A stretch of DNA of 39,377 bases from Pirellulales bacterium (GTDB taxonomy: Bacteria; Planctomycetota; Planctomycetia; Pirellulales; Thermoguttaceae), in assembly GCA_016931075.1 (NCBI GenBank), contig JAFGFF010000270.1, positions 1 through 39,377 of the forward strand, given 5' to 3'. The notes under the pieces are model-generated. The model searched no databases, was not told where the DNA came from, and worked only from the letters and a program-made list of their open reading frames with translations. This document shows, in pieces, positions 9,335-17,359 of the stretch. The stretch's first letter is position 1. Each line of letters begins with the position of its first letter. A program made the position numbers and the translations under genes.

Positions 9335-10230
9335 TTTGCTATCTCCCGATCAAACGAGGCGCCGGCCTGTTGATCGATAACGTTCAGGGCTTGTTCGATG
9401 GTCAACGGCGCGCGGACGGCGTTATCCGAGGTGATCGAGTGGAACACGTCGGCAATCGCGCATATCCGGGCCCAGGGGTGTATTTCGTGCTCGACACTGC
9501 CGACTGGGGAACCTTGGCCGTCGATCCGCTCATGGTGCTGATAGACGACCATGAGTTGGGCCCAAGTGTACTGATCGCGGAGAACGAGTTCCTGGAACCC
9601 GACGGTCGGATGCCGCTGGAGCTGCTCGCGCTGTTGGCGCGTCAACCCGGACATCTGCTTGGTGCCGGCAAGTTGCACGTGGCGTTTGCCGATGTCGTGC
9701 AACAAGGCCCCCATCGCCAACTCCTCCAGCTCGGCCATGTCGGTCATGCCCAGGGCCGCAGCCAGAATGAGACAATAGACGGCGACGTTCACGCAATGGG
9801 TATAGATCCCGCTGTCGTGCTCCATTAAGGAAAATAAGTCACGGACAACGAGATCTTCGCGACAAATGACAAAAGCCAACTGCGGCGCCAGACTCGATAG
9901 AAGCGACATCAAATCTTCCGACTCCCTGCCACGGAAGGCCATGTCGAAAACGACTCGGTTGACGTCGCGCAGCACCTTGTAGCGTCGCTCGGGCGATACC
10001 GTCTCGTCTTGGCAGACCTCCTCGAACATCTGCTCGCGGAAGGCCTCCTGGTCGACCGACGGGACATAGAGTGTCTGCACACCTCGCTTGAGAAGCCGTT
10101 CCAGGTCGGCTTGCTCCAACGGGTGCCATCGTTTCCGATACAACACCGGCGCCGCTCCGCGCTCGCGTTCGAAGTACAAATCGAAATTGAGCGAACTGGC
10201 CGGCACCGCGTCGACCGGGATCGGGATCAT
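9286..10230 (-). CDS. HD-GYP-type protein (putative c-di-GMP phosphodiesterase)
   Basis: The chosen start is ATG 10230, giving 314 residues; an upstream in-frame TTG at 10281 is less likely. Residues 1-135 form an N-terminal domain as in other HD-GYP proteins. The HD-GYP core shows H145, the HD pair H178-D179 in LLHDIGK, H207, HH232-233-E, DG at 237-238 and D261 in ADVFHSITSD. The signature tripeptide is GSP (240-242) rather than GYP. Family members hydrolyse cyclic di-GMP to pGpG or GMP with a di- or tri-iron centre. All metal ligands that I can place are present, so activity is plausible, but the Tyr-to-Ser change leaves doubt. It overlaps the PilZ gene and is first in that two-gene unit. 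Confidence 0.88.
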   Translation of the reverse strand: MIPIPVDAVPASSLNFDLYFERERGAAPVLYRKRWHPLEQADLERLLKRGVQTLYVPSVDQEAFREQMFEEVCQDETVSPERRYKVLRDVNRVVFDMAFRGRESEDLMSLLSSLAPQLAFVICREDLVVRDLFSLMEHDSGIYTHCVNVAVYCLILAAALGMTDMAELEELAMGALLHDIGKRHVQLAGTKQMSGLTRQQREQLQRHPTVGFQELVLRDQYTWAQLMVVYQHHERIDGQGSPVGSVEHEIHPWARICAIADVFHSITSDNAVRAPLTIEQALNVIDQQAGASFDREIAKCWNTKVWKKTSSRKS

Positions 10231-10567
10231 CGTCGTCAGTTCACGTGACGACGGTTCGGAACCAGCTCCCGACACCACCAAGTCCCTTCATTCGGCGCGC
10301 ATAATGCCCCATCTGAGGTACTCTAGGGCGAAAACGGGGCCCGGTCAAAAATCCTGCCGCCGAGGCGGGGACATGACTGGGAATAGGACTCGGCCTGAGA
10401 CGAAAAGAACGTAAAGAGAGGCCGCATTTTCACAATCCTCCTCGCGGGAATACCTCTGGCGGGTGGGGTATGTTGTGTGCTGAAACGACAACCGGCTGGG
10501 CTTCTCAGAGACCCCGTTCTGGCAACAATGGACTACAGTGTGCCTGGGAAACAGGCTGTCCGGGAAG
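10231..10567. other. Divergent intergenic region
   Basis: This lies between the HD-GYP gene (leftward) and the SDR gene (rightward) and should hold both promoters. No coding frame, RNA gene or clear promoter boxes were recognised. A palindromic pair occupies its right side. Confidence 0.4.
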
Positions 10568-10641
10568 CTGTAGGGAACGGCCTCCGTGCCGTTCCCCGGT
10601 TGACCGAACCATCGGAACGGCACGGAGGCCGTTCCCTACAG
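10568..10641. repeat. Palindromic element pair, family B
   Basis: Two 28-bp arms, 10568-10595 and 10614-10641, are perfect inverse complements separated by 18 bases. Each arm also folds on itself (GGAACGGC with GCCGTTCC). The element lies about 100 bases upstream of the SDR gene. Confidence 0.9.
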
Positions 10642-10746
10642 ATACGTGTCATAGTGATAAATCACGATCCGGTTGAGACGCTACGCTAGTTCGTCAAGCA
10701 TGGCAGAAACGGATGCTCCACAGAGCATGAGCACAAGGAGACCGGA

Positions 10747-11688
10747 ATGAGTTCGGGTGAATGGCATGTGGTGACCGGCGCGTTCGGATTCTCGGGCAGA
10801 TACCTGGCCGCACGGCTGTTGGTGGCCGGCAAGAAGGTCCGGACGCTGACCAACTCGCCCGGCCGGCCTCATGCGTTCGGCGACGCCATCGACGTCGCGC
10901 CGCTGGACTTCGACCGGCCCGACGCGCTGGTCGAGTCGTTGCGCGGGGCCGCCGTCCTCTACAACACCTATTGGGTCCGCTTCAACCACCGCGGCTTCTC
11001 GCACAATGAGGCGGTCCACAATACGTTGGCCCTGTTCGATGCGGCACGCCGGGCGGGCGTCGGCCGGGTGGTCCACGTCAGCATCACCAACCCGTCGGAA
11101 GACTCGCCCTTGGAATACTTCCGCGATAAAGCGAGGCTCGAACGGGCGTTGGTCGAGTCGGGCATGTCCCACGCGATCCTCCGCCCGGCCGTTCTGTTCG
11201 GCAAGGAGGACATCCTGATCAACAACATCGCCTGGAGCATCCGCCGGTTTCCGGTCGTGCCCGTCTTTGGGCGGGGCGATTATCGCCTCCAGCCGATCTA
11301 TGTCGACGATCTGGCCGAACTGGCCTTCGAGCAGGGCCAGACCAACGAGAATTGCATCATCAACGCGATCGGGCCAGAGACGTTTACTTATCGACAACTC
11401 GTCCGCACCCTGGTCCAGATCCTGGGTCGCCGCCGGTTGATCGTCGGCGTGCCGCCCGAGTTGGCCTACTGGGGAGCTTGGGCGACGGGCAAGCTACTGG
11501 GCGACGTGGTCATTACCCGTGCCGAGTTGCAGGGACTGATGTCCGGATTGCTGGCCGTCGACGCCCCGCCCACCGGCACCACCCGGCTGACCGACTGGGC
11601 CACCCGACACGCCCACACCCTCGGCCGCCGCTACGCCAGCGAGCTGGCCCGACGCAAGGACCGGAGCGCGGCATACGCCAAGTCGTGA
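10747..11688 (+). CDS. NAD(P)-dependent epimerase/NmrA-like SDR
   Basis: The 313-residue protein is an extended or atypical short-chain dehydrogenase/reductase. A Rossmann nucleotide-binding loop TGAFGFSGRYLA is at residues 10-21, and a possible YxxxK pair is Y124-K128 in LEYFRDKARLE, at about the usual distance. It matches the NDUFA9/NmrA-like group in the way the chain continues with ILRPAVLFGKEDILINNIAW. Members act as sugar epimerases, oxidoreductases or cofactor-sensing proteins, and the substrate cannot be read here. Start ATG 10747 has AAGGAG seven bases upstream. It converges on the phosphohexomutase-like gene with only nine bases between the stops. Confidence 0.85.
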   Translation: MSSGEWHVVTGAFGFSGRYLAARLLVAGKKVRTLTNSPGRPHAFGDAIDVAPLDFDRPDALVESLRGAAVLYNTYWVRFNHRGFSHNEAVHNTLALFDAARRAGVGRVVHVSITNPSEDSPLEYFRDKARLERALVESGMSHAILRPAVLFGKEDILINNIAWSIRRFPVVPVFGRGDYRLQPIYVDDLAELAFEQGQTNENCIINAIGPETFTYRQLVRTLVQILGRRRLIVGVPPELAYWGAWATGKLLGDVVITRAELQGLMSGLLAVDAPPTGTTRLTDWATRHAHTLGRRYASELARRKDRSAAYAKS

Positions 11689-11697
11689 TGCCGTCGT

Positions 11698-12999
11698 TCA
11701 GCCAACCTGCAACTTGGCCACCCGTTGCGACAAGGGCAGGTCGCTTTCACTGAGAAGAACCAGCAGTCGGGTGAGCGTAGCCAGGGCGTCGGCGACCGGG
11801 TGGCCTTGCAGGAGGTGCCAGAAACGACCGCTGGAACCGCCGCCCAGGACGGCCCGATGAGCGAGCATGGCTGCGTGCATGGCTGTTGGACCGGGCGCAC
11901 TGATAAAGACCTCGTGGCCGTCGGCTTTCAGCGCGGATACCGCCTTGGTGTCAGCCTGCTCGACGACCACCCGGCACGGCCCCGCGTCCGATAGCGACGA
12001 GGCCATCAGCCGCAGAAGAACGCAACCATCTATTTCTCGACCTCGCTCATCCCACACTTGGCATTGCTGCCCATGGCTGTCAATCCGAATGCCAAGGTGC
12101 ATCCGAGCATTGCATACGGAAACCTCCCCTCTCCCTTTGGGAGAGGGGCCGGGGGTGAGGGGAGTGGACTTGCCTTCTCGGCACCCTTCTTGCACTGGCG
12201 AGACGACAGTGCCACCCGTCGAGGAGAGAGAGATCTCGCAGGCAGACGACCGACTCAGCCGGTCGAGCATATCGACTAGCGGGTCGCACGCCGCGTTGAG
12301 CACGACGCTCAGTGGTCGAAGGCCATGGTAGTCGCCAGCCAACGCGGCCAGATAGGCCGGTTCGGCGTCCAGCCGTTTGAGCGACCCGGCTGTGCGCGTC
12401 GGCCGATCGATTGGGCAGCGGAAGACGGCCTCGATTTCTTCGAGTTCGCCGCCGGAGGAAATCGGCCTGCCGCCGCGTGCCCAGAACTTCATCGCAACGA
12501 TGTGGTCTCGCCGGCCGGGGCTGCCGACGAGCAGCCCACCGTCGGCCTCAAAGTGCGCGACCGAAAAACCCATCATCCCTGCGCTGGCCCGGCCCAGGTC
12601 CACCACATGACAGCCCGTCCATCGCAGTCCCTCGCCGGCGGCCGCGACGAGTTCGAAACTCGCCGGCCCGCCGTCGCCCGCCAGGAGCACAACCGGCGGC
12701 GCGTTGTCCTTCTTCTCTTGTCGCAGGAACATCCCCAGCGCGGCGGCCGCCTGTCGAGCGTTGGGCGTGTCGAGCGTATTGGGCCAGACGCCGACAAGCC
12801 CCTCGCCGCCAGACCAATCGAGCGTCTCCGGTTGCAAGGGCACGTCGGCCAGTCGCCGGACTTGTCGTGGCGAAAGCGTGCCCGTCTGATCCCGATGCGG
12901 ACACTCCCGGCACGCCGGATCGTAGCCGGTCAACCGCGCAAGATGCACGGCCCGACTGATCGGCTCCTCACTTCCCGGGCAACAGAACTGCTCGTCCAC
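11698..12999 (-). CDS. Phosphohexomutase-like protein, probably not a normal mutase
   Basis: The 433-residue protein has a Cys-rich N-terminus (CC at 6-7, then CRECPHR near 35) and then a domain resembling alpha-D-phosphohexomutase domain 1: VGVWPNTLDTPNARQAAAALG, then a glycine-rich loop GDGGPAS, and a segment GGLLVGSPGRRDHIVAMKFW. In true mutases that last place reads TASHNP and carries the phosphoserine. Here the motif is not conserved and the Ser is shifted by one. Later metal loop (DGDxDR) and sugar motifs are also not seen. It may be a regulatory or structural relative. A palindromic element of family D, with a family C-like part next to it, is translated in frame (about residues 260-292, TPLTPGPSPKGRG). 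Start GTG 12999 has no clear Shine-Dalgarno site. Confidence 0.7.
   Translation of the reverse strand: MDEQFCCPGSEEPISRAVHLARLTGYDPACRECPHRDQTGTLSPRQVRRLADVPLQPETLDWSGGEGLVGVWPNTLDTPNARQAAAALGMFLRQEKKDNAPPVVLLAGDGGPASFELVAAAGEGLRWTGCHVVDLGRASAGMMGFSVAHFEADGGLLVGSPGRRDHIVAMKFWARGGRPISSGGELEEIEAVFRCPIDRPTRTAGSLKRLDAEPAYLAALAGDYHGLRPLSVVLNAACDPLVDMLDRLSRSSACEISLSSTGGTVVSPVQEGCREGKSTPLTPGPSPKGRGEVSVCNARMHLGIRIDSHGQQCQVWDERGREIDGCVLLRLMASSLSDAGPCRVVVEQADTKAVSALKADGHEVFISAPGPTAMHAAMLAHRAVLGGGSSGRFWHLLQGHPVADALATLTRLLVLLSESDLPLSQRVAKLQVG
12123..12219. repeat. Palindromic elements D and C inside a coding sequence
   Basis: At 12123-12164 is a hairpin CTCTCCCTTTGGGAGAG followed by a GGCCGGGGGTGAGGGG tail (family D). 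At about 12182-12219 is a diverged family C hairpin (CACTGGCGAGACGACAGTG). Both lie inside the phosphohexomutase-like gene, whose frame stays open. The same D unit occurs twice, in opposite directions, in the FtsX permease gene. Confidence 0.8.
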
Positions 13000-13225
13000 C
13001 GCTACACGCTTTGGATAGAGATCTTGTTAGACGTGCCACTGGAACAACGGCGTTCACTCTGTCAAACCCGGCCCTTCAGGTCAAGCCCATCCCTCGTCTC
13101 CCGTCCCTCGCCCCCAGCCCCCTGCTTCCCACCCGCTTCTGGCGGGTTGCCTCGTGGCCTGCTACAATGGCGTGTAGACACAATCTCGGAGAAACCAGCC
13201 CGTTTTCATCCCTGCTCCAACGAGA

Positions 13226-14830
13226 ATGCCCATGTTCCTAAAAAGAAAACCTCTAGCCAAGCTTTTATCAATCGCGTGTCTAGCCCTGGCGTGTGTCGTG
13301 TCACACGTCAGTTCCACGTCCGCCGCGCCGGCCGAGACAAAACGTCCGAACGTGTTGTTCATCGCGGTGGACGACATGCGGCCCGACCTGGGCTGTTATG
13401 GAAGCAATCTGATCAAGACGCCCAACATCGACCGGCTGGGCGACTCGGGTGTGGTCTTCACCCGGGCGTACTGCCAGGAGGCGTTGTGCAATCCGTCCCG
13501 GGCGAGCCTGCTCTCAGGGCTTCGGCCCGACACGATTCGCGTGTGGGACCTGCCGACCCATTTCCGGACCACCCGGCCCGAGACGGTCACGTTGCCGCAG
13601 GCCTTCATGCGAGGCGGCTACCACACCGCGGCGATCGGCAAAATCTTCCACCACAACCTGTTCGACCCGGCCTCGTGGAGCGAACCGAAGCTGGACGCCC
13701 AGACGGATCGGAAAATGTTCTACCCCGGCGTGCAGTACCTCGACCCGAAGACGCAAGCCCGGGTGGACGAGATTTTTAATAAGCTTCGCTCGGAAGGGAA
13801 GACGGCCGAGTACGTTTACAAATACGGTCACCGGCACATCAAGCTCAAGGCGACCGAGTGCCTGGACGTGCCCGACAACGCCTACTTCGACGGGGCCCAG
13901 ACCGACGTGGCGGTCGAGAAGATCAAATCGCTGGCCGCTGAGGGCAAGCCGTTCTTCTTCGGCGTCGGCTACCACAAGCCGCACATGCCGTTCACTGCGC
14001 CGAAGCGTTATTGGGATATGTACGACCGGGACAAGATCCCGCTGGCCGAGAACGACTTCGCGCCCAAGGGCGCCCCGCCCATGGCTATGAACACGATGCA
14101 GGAGCTGCGTGACTACGAGGACACTTCCGACTCGCCCCGGCCCGACCAGGGCTCGGTCAGCCCCGATCGGGCACGCCTGCTGCGCCACGCCTACTTCGCT
14201 TGCGTGAGTTACACCGACGCCCAGATCGGCCGGTTGTTGGACGCACTCAAGGAAACCGGCCTGGACAAGAACACGATCGTCGTCCTCTGGGGCGACCACG
14301 GCTGGAAACTGGGCGAGCACCGAAGCTGGTGCAAGATGACCAACTACGAGATCGACACCCGTTCGCCCCTGATCGTCCGCGTGCCCGGGGCGAAGGGAAA
14401 TGGGAAAAAGTGCGGCCGGCTGGTCGAGTTCGTCGACATCTACCCGACGTTGTGCGAACTGGCCGGCGTCGAGGCCCCGGCCGAGCTGGAAGGCACCAGC
14501 TTCGCCCCGCTGCTGGAAGACGTCGACCGGCCGTGGAAGAAGGCCGCATTGAGCCAGTTCCTCCGCACCGACAAGTGGAGCGCGGTCGACAACGTGCCCT
14601 ACATGGGCTACATGATCCGGACGCCCCGGTGGCGCTGGGTCGAATGGTACCGCTGGGACCCCGAGAAACAGGCCCGGGCCGAACTGGTCGGCCGTGAGCT
14701 GTACGACGAACAAAACGACCCGCAAGAGAACGTCAACCTGGCCGACTCGCCCGAGCACGCCGCCACGACCGCCCGACTGTCCAAACAACTCCAAGCCGGC
14801 TGGGAAGCGGCCGTGCCGACGAACCCGTAG
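13226..14830 (+). CDS. Secreted sulfatase, iduronate-2-sulfatase-like
   Basis: The 534-residue protein is a type I, formylglycine-dependent sulfatase. Signal peptide: residues 1-34. The fold begins KRPNVLFIAVDDMRPDLG with metal ligands D49 and D50. The sulfatase signature CNPSRASLLSG places the Cys that would become formylglycine at C88. HKPHMPF and DHGWKLGEH (further metal and substrate residues) are in place. The wording AVDDMRPDLGCYG and CQEALCNPSRAS is typical of iduronate-2-sulfatase relatives, of which planctomycetes encode many for breaking down sulfated algal or animal polysaccharides. The substrate is an inference by family. The length is as expected. No maturase or glycosidase gene is adjacent. 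Start ATG 13226; Met3 is an alternative. Confidence 0.93.
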   Translation: MPMFLKRKPLAKLLSIACLALACVVSHVSSTSAAPAETKRPNVLFIAVDDMRPDLGCYGSNLIKTPNIDRLGDSGVVFTRAYCQEALCNPSRASLLSGLRPDTIRVWDLPTHFRTTRPETVTLPQAFMRGGYHTAAIGKIFHHNLFDPASWSEPKLDAQTDRKMFYPGVQYLDPKTQARVDEIFNKLRSEGKTAEYVYKYGHRHIKLKATECLDVPDNAYFDGAQTDVAVEKIKSLAAEGKPFFFGVGYHKPHMPFTAPKRYWDMYDRDKIPLAENDFAPKGAPPMAMNTMQELRDYEDTSDSPRPDQGSVSPDRARLLRHAYFACVSYTDAQIGRLLDALKETGLDKNTIVVLWGDHGWKLGEHRSWCKMTNYEIDTRSPLIVRVPGAKGNGKKCGRLVEFVDIYPTLCELAGVEAPAELEGTSFAPLLEDVDRPWKKAALSQFLRTDKWSAVDNVPYMGYMIRTPRWRWVEWYRWDPEKQARAELVGRELYDEQNDPQENVNLADSPEHAATTARLSKQLQAGWEAAVPTNP

Positions 14831-14894
14831 GTCTGGCTGTGCCTGACAAGCGTAGGCCGGGTCGTGACCCGGCGAGGGAAAAGAGCTGTTGCTA

Positions 14895-14919
14895 GTAGAC
14901 ACGGCGTCCCGCCGCGTTC
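14895..14919. repeat. Single palindromic arm, family E
   Basis: A 25-bp unit (GTAGACACGGCGTCCCGCCG and four or so more bases) lies in the 136-bp gap before the next gene. It matches the arms at 36599-36623 and 36657-36681 with one or two changes, and the unit at 17334-17359 in reverse. Confidence 0.7.
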
Positions 14920-14966
14920 AAATGAGTCCTACAACGTCCAGATCCTTACAATCAACGTTGGGTACC

Positions 14967-15539
14967 ATGAAACTCCGACTTGGCCTCTTGTTGCTCCTTG
15001 TGGTTTTGGCGGCATTCACGTCTGGTTGGTGGTTTGGTGCGCGTTCCGAGGGCACGCGGTCCGCGAAGCGTGAAGCGGAGATAGAGACCGTTGCTCAAGC
15101 ATTAAACGCAGCGACGTTCATCAATCTCACATTCCAGGCAACGGACGTTGATTCTCCGGAAAGACGCAGCCGGCGGCGGAACGGTCTGCTCATTAGCGAA
15201 TTGCTGTACTTGGCACGCGCCGAACCGTACAGGAAGGAAAACCAAAAAGACACGTTCCTCAGGCACGCCGACAGTGCGCTCAACCTCCTCAGGACAAGGG
15301 ACCTGGATGAGTTAAGGCGTGCTGTTGAGAAGGCCAGTCTCGTCAACAGCGTCAAGGCTCCATTTCTCGACGAGAACAACGGCGAATATGACGCCATGAC
15401 TGATTTTGTCCGTCGAGCGTTCGACAGACGGAAATCGCAACCGACTTATCCCGCGCGTGTATGGCTGGACGCGATCGTGAACACTGATCCCAGCCTCCTG
15501 AAGACGGCCTATTCGGATCAACTTGCCTCCAGGGACTAA
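14967..15539 (+). CDS. Membrane-anchored protein, 5' part of a gene with an in-frame stop
   Basis: Reading from ATG 14967 gives 190 residues. An N-terminal membrane helix or signal anchor (MKLRLGLLLLLVVLAAFTSG) is followed by a helical soluble part with many Arg, Glu and Asp residues. The start was chosen because the hydrophobic segment begins there; upstream in-frame starts read through a palindromic repeat. No family recognised. The TAA at 15537-15539 lies in a frame that stays open and protein-like for 65 more codons to a TAG at 15735, so the intact gene was probably 14967-15737. This may be a recent nonsense mutation, a read-through site or a sequencing error. Confidence 0.65.
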   Translation: MKLRLGLLLLLVVLAAFTSGWWFGARSEGTRSAKREAEIETVAQALNAATFINLTFQATDVDSPERRSRRRNGLLISELLYLARAEPYRKENQKDTFLRHADSALNLLRTRDLDELRRAVEKASLVNSVKAPFLDENNGEYDAMTDFVRRAFDRRKSQPTYPARVWLDAIVNTDPSLLKTAYSDQLASRD

Positions 15540-15737
15540 GATTGGCAGAGTAAACTCCAGAAATACCGGCAACAGCTCACGAATGACTTGGGCAACTTCA
15601 ATCCGCACCACTTCCATTTTGGATACTCGACCTCATCGGACCAGGAAGGTGAGGTTAGGGTGCTCCATAAGGACAAAGAATACCGCTCCTTCAGAATTAT
15701 CAACCAAGACACGGGCTGGCGGCTGGATGAGTTCTAG
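15540..15737 (+). pseudogene. 3' part of the same gene beyond the in-frame TAA
   Basis: These 65 codons are in the same frame as 14967-15539 and have no start of their own. The peptide begins DWQSKLQKYRQQLTNDLGNF, includes GYSTSSDQEGEVRVLHKDKE, and ends FRIINQDTGWRLDEF before TAG. Composition, lack of rare residues and the typical ending WRLDEF argue that it was translated until recently. The gene could be a single-event pseudogene or produce a short and a long form. Confidence 0.6.
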
Positions 15738-15794
15738 GCATGAAGTTAAGGTCAACCGCCACCGTCCCGTTACGGCCGTTGTTGAGATCACTCC

Positions 15795-16058
15795 ATGATG
15801 AACGATTCAGACCACAGGCCGGACAAGCAGACTGCGAACCAGACTGCCATCCGGTATATTTTCTACTGGAGCTTTGGAATCGCGATTGCTCTAGGAATTG
15901 ACATCTGGCGTCGTGGGCTCGAACCGACAAACGGAATTCCCATGGCAGTCGTCTTGGCTGTCTTGGTTATCAGTGGCATGACGTATTTCCTCCGGACGAC
16001 AGCCAGCGAGAGGAGACGCGATGTCGCGCGGAAGCTGAGAGATCCGTTCCACGAATGA
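15795..16058 (+). CDS. Small two-helix membrane protein
   Basis: The 87-residue protein has a polar N-terminus (MMNDSDHRPDKQTANQTAIR), two hydrophobic helices at about 21-39 and 50-66 (PMAVVLAVLVISGMTYFL), and a basic C-terminal tail (RRRDVARKLRDPF). I recognise no family. It follows the broken gene by 57 bases on the same strand and may share its transcript. Either of the first two ATGs (15795, 15798) could be the start. Its base composition is lower in GC than neighbouring housekeeping genes. Confidence 0.6.
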   Translation: MMNDSDHRPDKQTANQTAIRYIFYWSFGIAIALGIDIWRRGLEPTNGIPMAVVLAVLVISGMTYFLRTTASERRRDVARKLRDPFHE

Positions 16059-16185
16059 GGCGGGAGCGGATAGCCCCGATAGCCGTGCCGAGGCCATCCG
16101 GGCCACTCCTGTCACACGTTCAGGCCAGTTTTATCTCACACTCGCCCGTCAAACATCGCTTGTCCACCACGAAAGCACCTCCTCC

Positions 16186-17238
16186 ATGTCCAAACCCGTC
16201 CCCGCGACCGATTATCTCGCTAAGCCGGACTCGTATCCGGTGCGACCTGTCTGTGTCGCGGCGGGGGACGATCCGTTCTTGAAGCGTCAGGTGCTGGAGA
16301 CGATCCGCCAAGAGGTCCTGGCCGAGGAGGACGCCGAGTTCTCGCTCACCGTGTTCGAGGGCCCCAAGGCCACGGCGGCCGAGGTGTTCGAGGAACTGAC
16401 CACGGTGGCCATGTTCGGCGGCGACCGGCGGCTGGTCGTGGTCGACGAGGCGGACGAGTTCGTCAGCGCGAACCGGCCGGCGCTGGAGGACTACGTCGCG
16501 GGGCCGAGCCGCTCGGGCGTCCTGCTCTTGCAGGTCAAGTCGTGGCCGGCCAACACGCGATTGGCCAAGGCGGTCGCGGCCGAAGGACTGACCGTCCAAT
16601 GCACGGCCCCGACGGCCGGCCGGCTGGCCACCTGGCTTCGAAAATGGGCCAAGCAGGCGCATCGCGTCGCGCTCGAACCGGCGGCGGCCGAGATGCTCGT
16701 CGAACTGGTCGGTCCGGAGTTGGGGCTACTGGATCAAGAGCTGGCCAAGCTGGCCGTCAGCACCGGGCCCGACGCGACCATCTCGCCGGAGACGGTCCAG
16801 CAGATGGTCGGTTCCTGGCGGGCAAAAACGGCGTGGGACATGCTCGATGCGGCGATGGCCGGCGACGTTCGCCAGGCCATGTCGCAACTGGACCGGCTGT
16901 TGCTGGCCGGCGAGAGCCCGATCGCCGTGTTGGGCCAGATCGCCGCCTCGCTGCGCCGGTTCGCAGCCGCCACCCGACTGATCCTCCAGACCGAAGCCTC
17001 CGGCCGCCGCCCGGCCCTGAAGCCCGCGCTCGAAGAGGCCGGCGTCAAGCAGTTTGTCCTCGAAAAGGCCCAGCACCAGTTGCGTCAACTCGGCCGCCAC
17101 CGCGGTGCGGTCCTTTACCGCTGGTTGCTCGAGACCGACCTTGCCCTGAAGGGCGATAGCGCCCTGCCTCCCCGCCTCGTGCTCGAAAATCTCCTCATTC
17201 GCCTCGCCTCGCCCGAGGCGAAACAACCGGTCGGGTGA
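16186..17238 (+). CDS. holA: DNA polymerase III subunit delta
   Basis: The 350-residue protein matches the clamp-loader delta subunit in length (about 340 in E. coli) and layout. It opens with the degenerate nucleotide-binding region AGDDPFLKRQVLETIRQEVL, then EFSLTVFEG and the beta-strand/loop MFGGDRRLVVVDEADEF typical of HolA. The C-terminal helical collar domain contains AWDMLDAAMAGDVRQAMSQL and GQIAASLRRFAAATRLI. Delta opens the beta sliding clamp during loading at primed DNA. Start ATG 16186 follows a CACCTCCTCC stretch and has no Shine-Dalgarno site. The gene stands alone and converges on the permease gene over a 120-bp gap with two hairpins. Confidence 0.93.
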   Translation: MSKPVPATDYLAKPDSYPVRPVCVAAGDDPFLKRQVLETIRQEVLAEEDAEFSLTVFEGPKATAAEVFEELTTVAMFGGDRRLVVVDEADEFVSANRPALEDYVAGPSRSGVLLLQVKSWPANTRLAKAVAAEGLTVQCTAPTAGRLATWLRKWAKQAHRVALEPAAAEMLVELVGPELGLLDQELAKLAVSTGPDATISPETVQQMVGSWRAKTAWDMLDAAMAGDVRQAMSQLDRLLLAGESPIAVLGQIAASLRRFAAATRLILQTEASGRRPALKPALEEAGVKQFVLEKAQHQLRQLGRHRGAVLYRWLLETDLALKGDSALPPRLVLENLLIRLASPEAKQPVG

Positions 17239-17286
17239 ATTGTCCTCGCTCAATCCGCCCATGGCATCCGCACGTTTCCCGACATA

Positions 17287-17359
17287 GTAGAAGCGGCATA
17301 TCGCCGCTTTGTAGGACTTTATAGCACTCCGCAAAACGCGGCGGGGACGCCGCGTCTAC
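17287..17359. repeat. Hairpin and family E arm between convergent genes
   Basis: A hairpin AAGCGGCATATCGCCGCTT with GTAG/GTAG flanks lies at 17287-17314. A family E arm in reverse orientation is at 17334-17359 and ends in GTCTAC. The stop codon of the minus-strand permease gene (TAG, read from 17361 to 17359) uses the last bases of this element. Lying between convergent stops, the hairpins may also end transcription. Confidence 0.65.

Noticed and set aside
13514-14902. 462-residue minus-strand frame opposite the sulfatase
   Set aside because: The sulfatase on the other strand has all family motifs; the opposite frame is a mirror of its codon bias.
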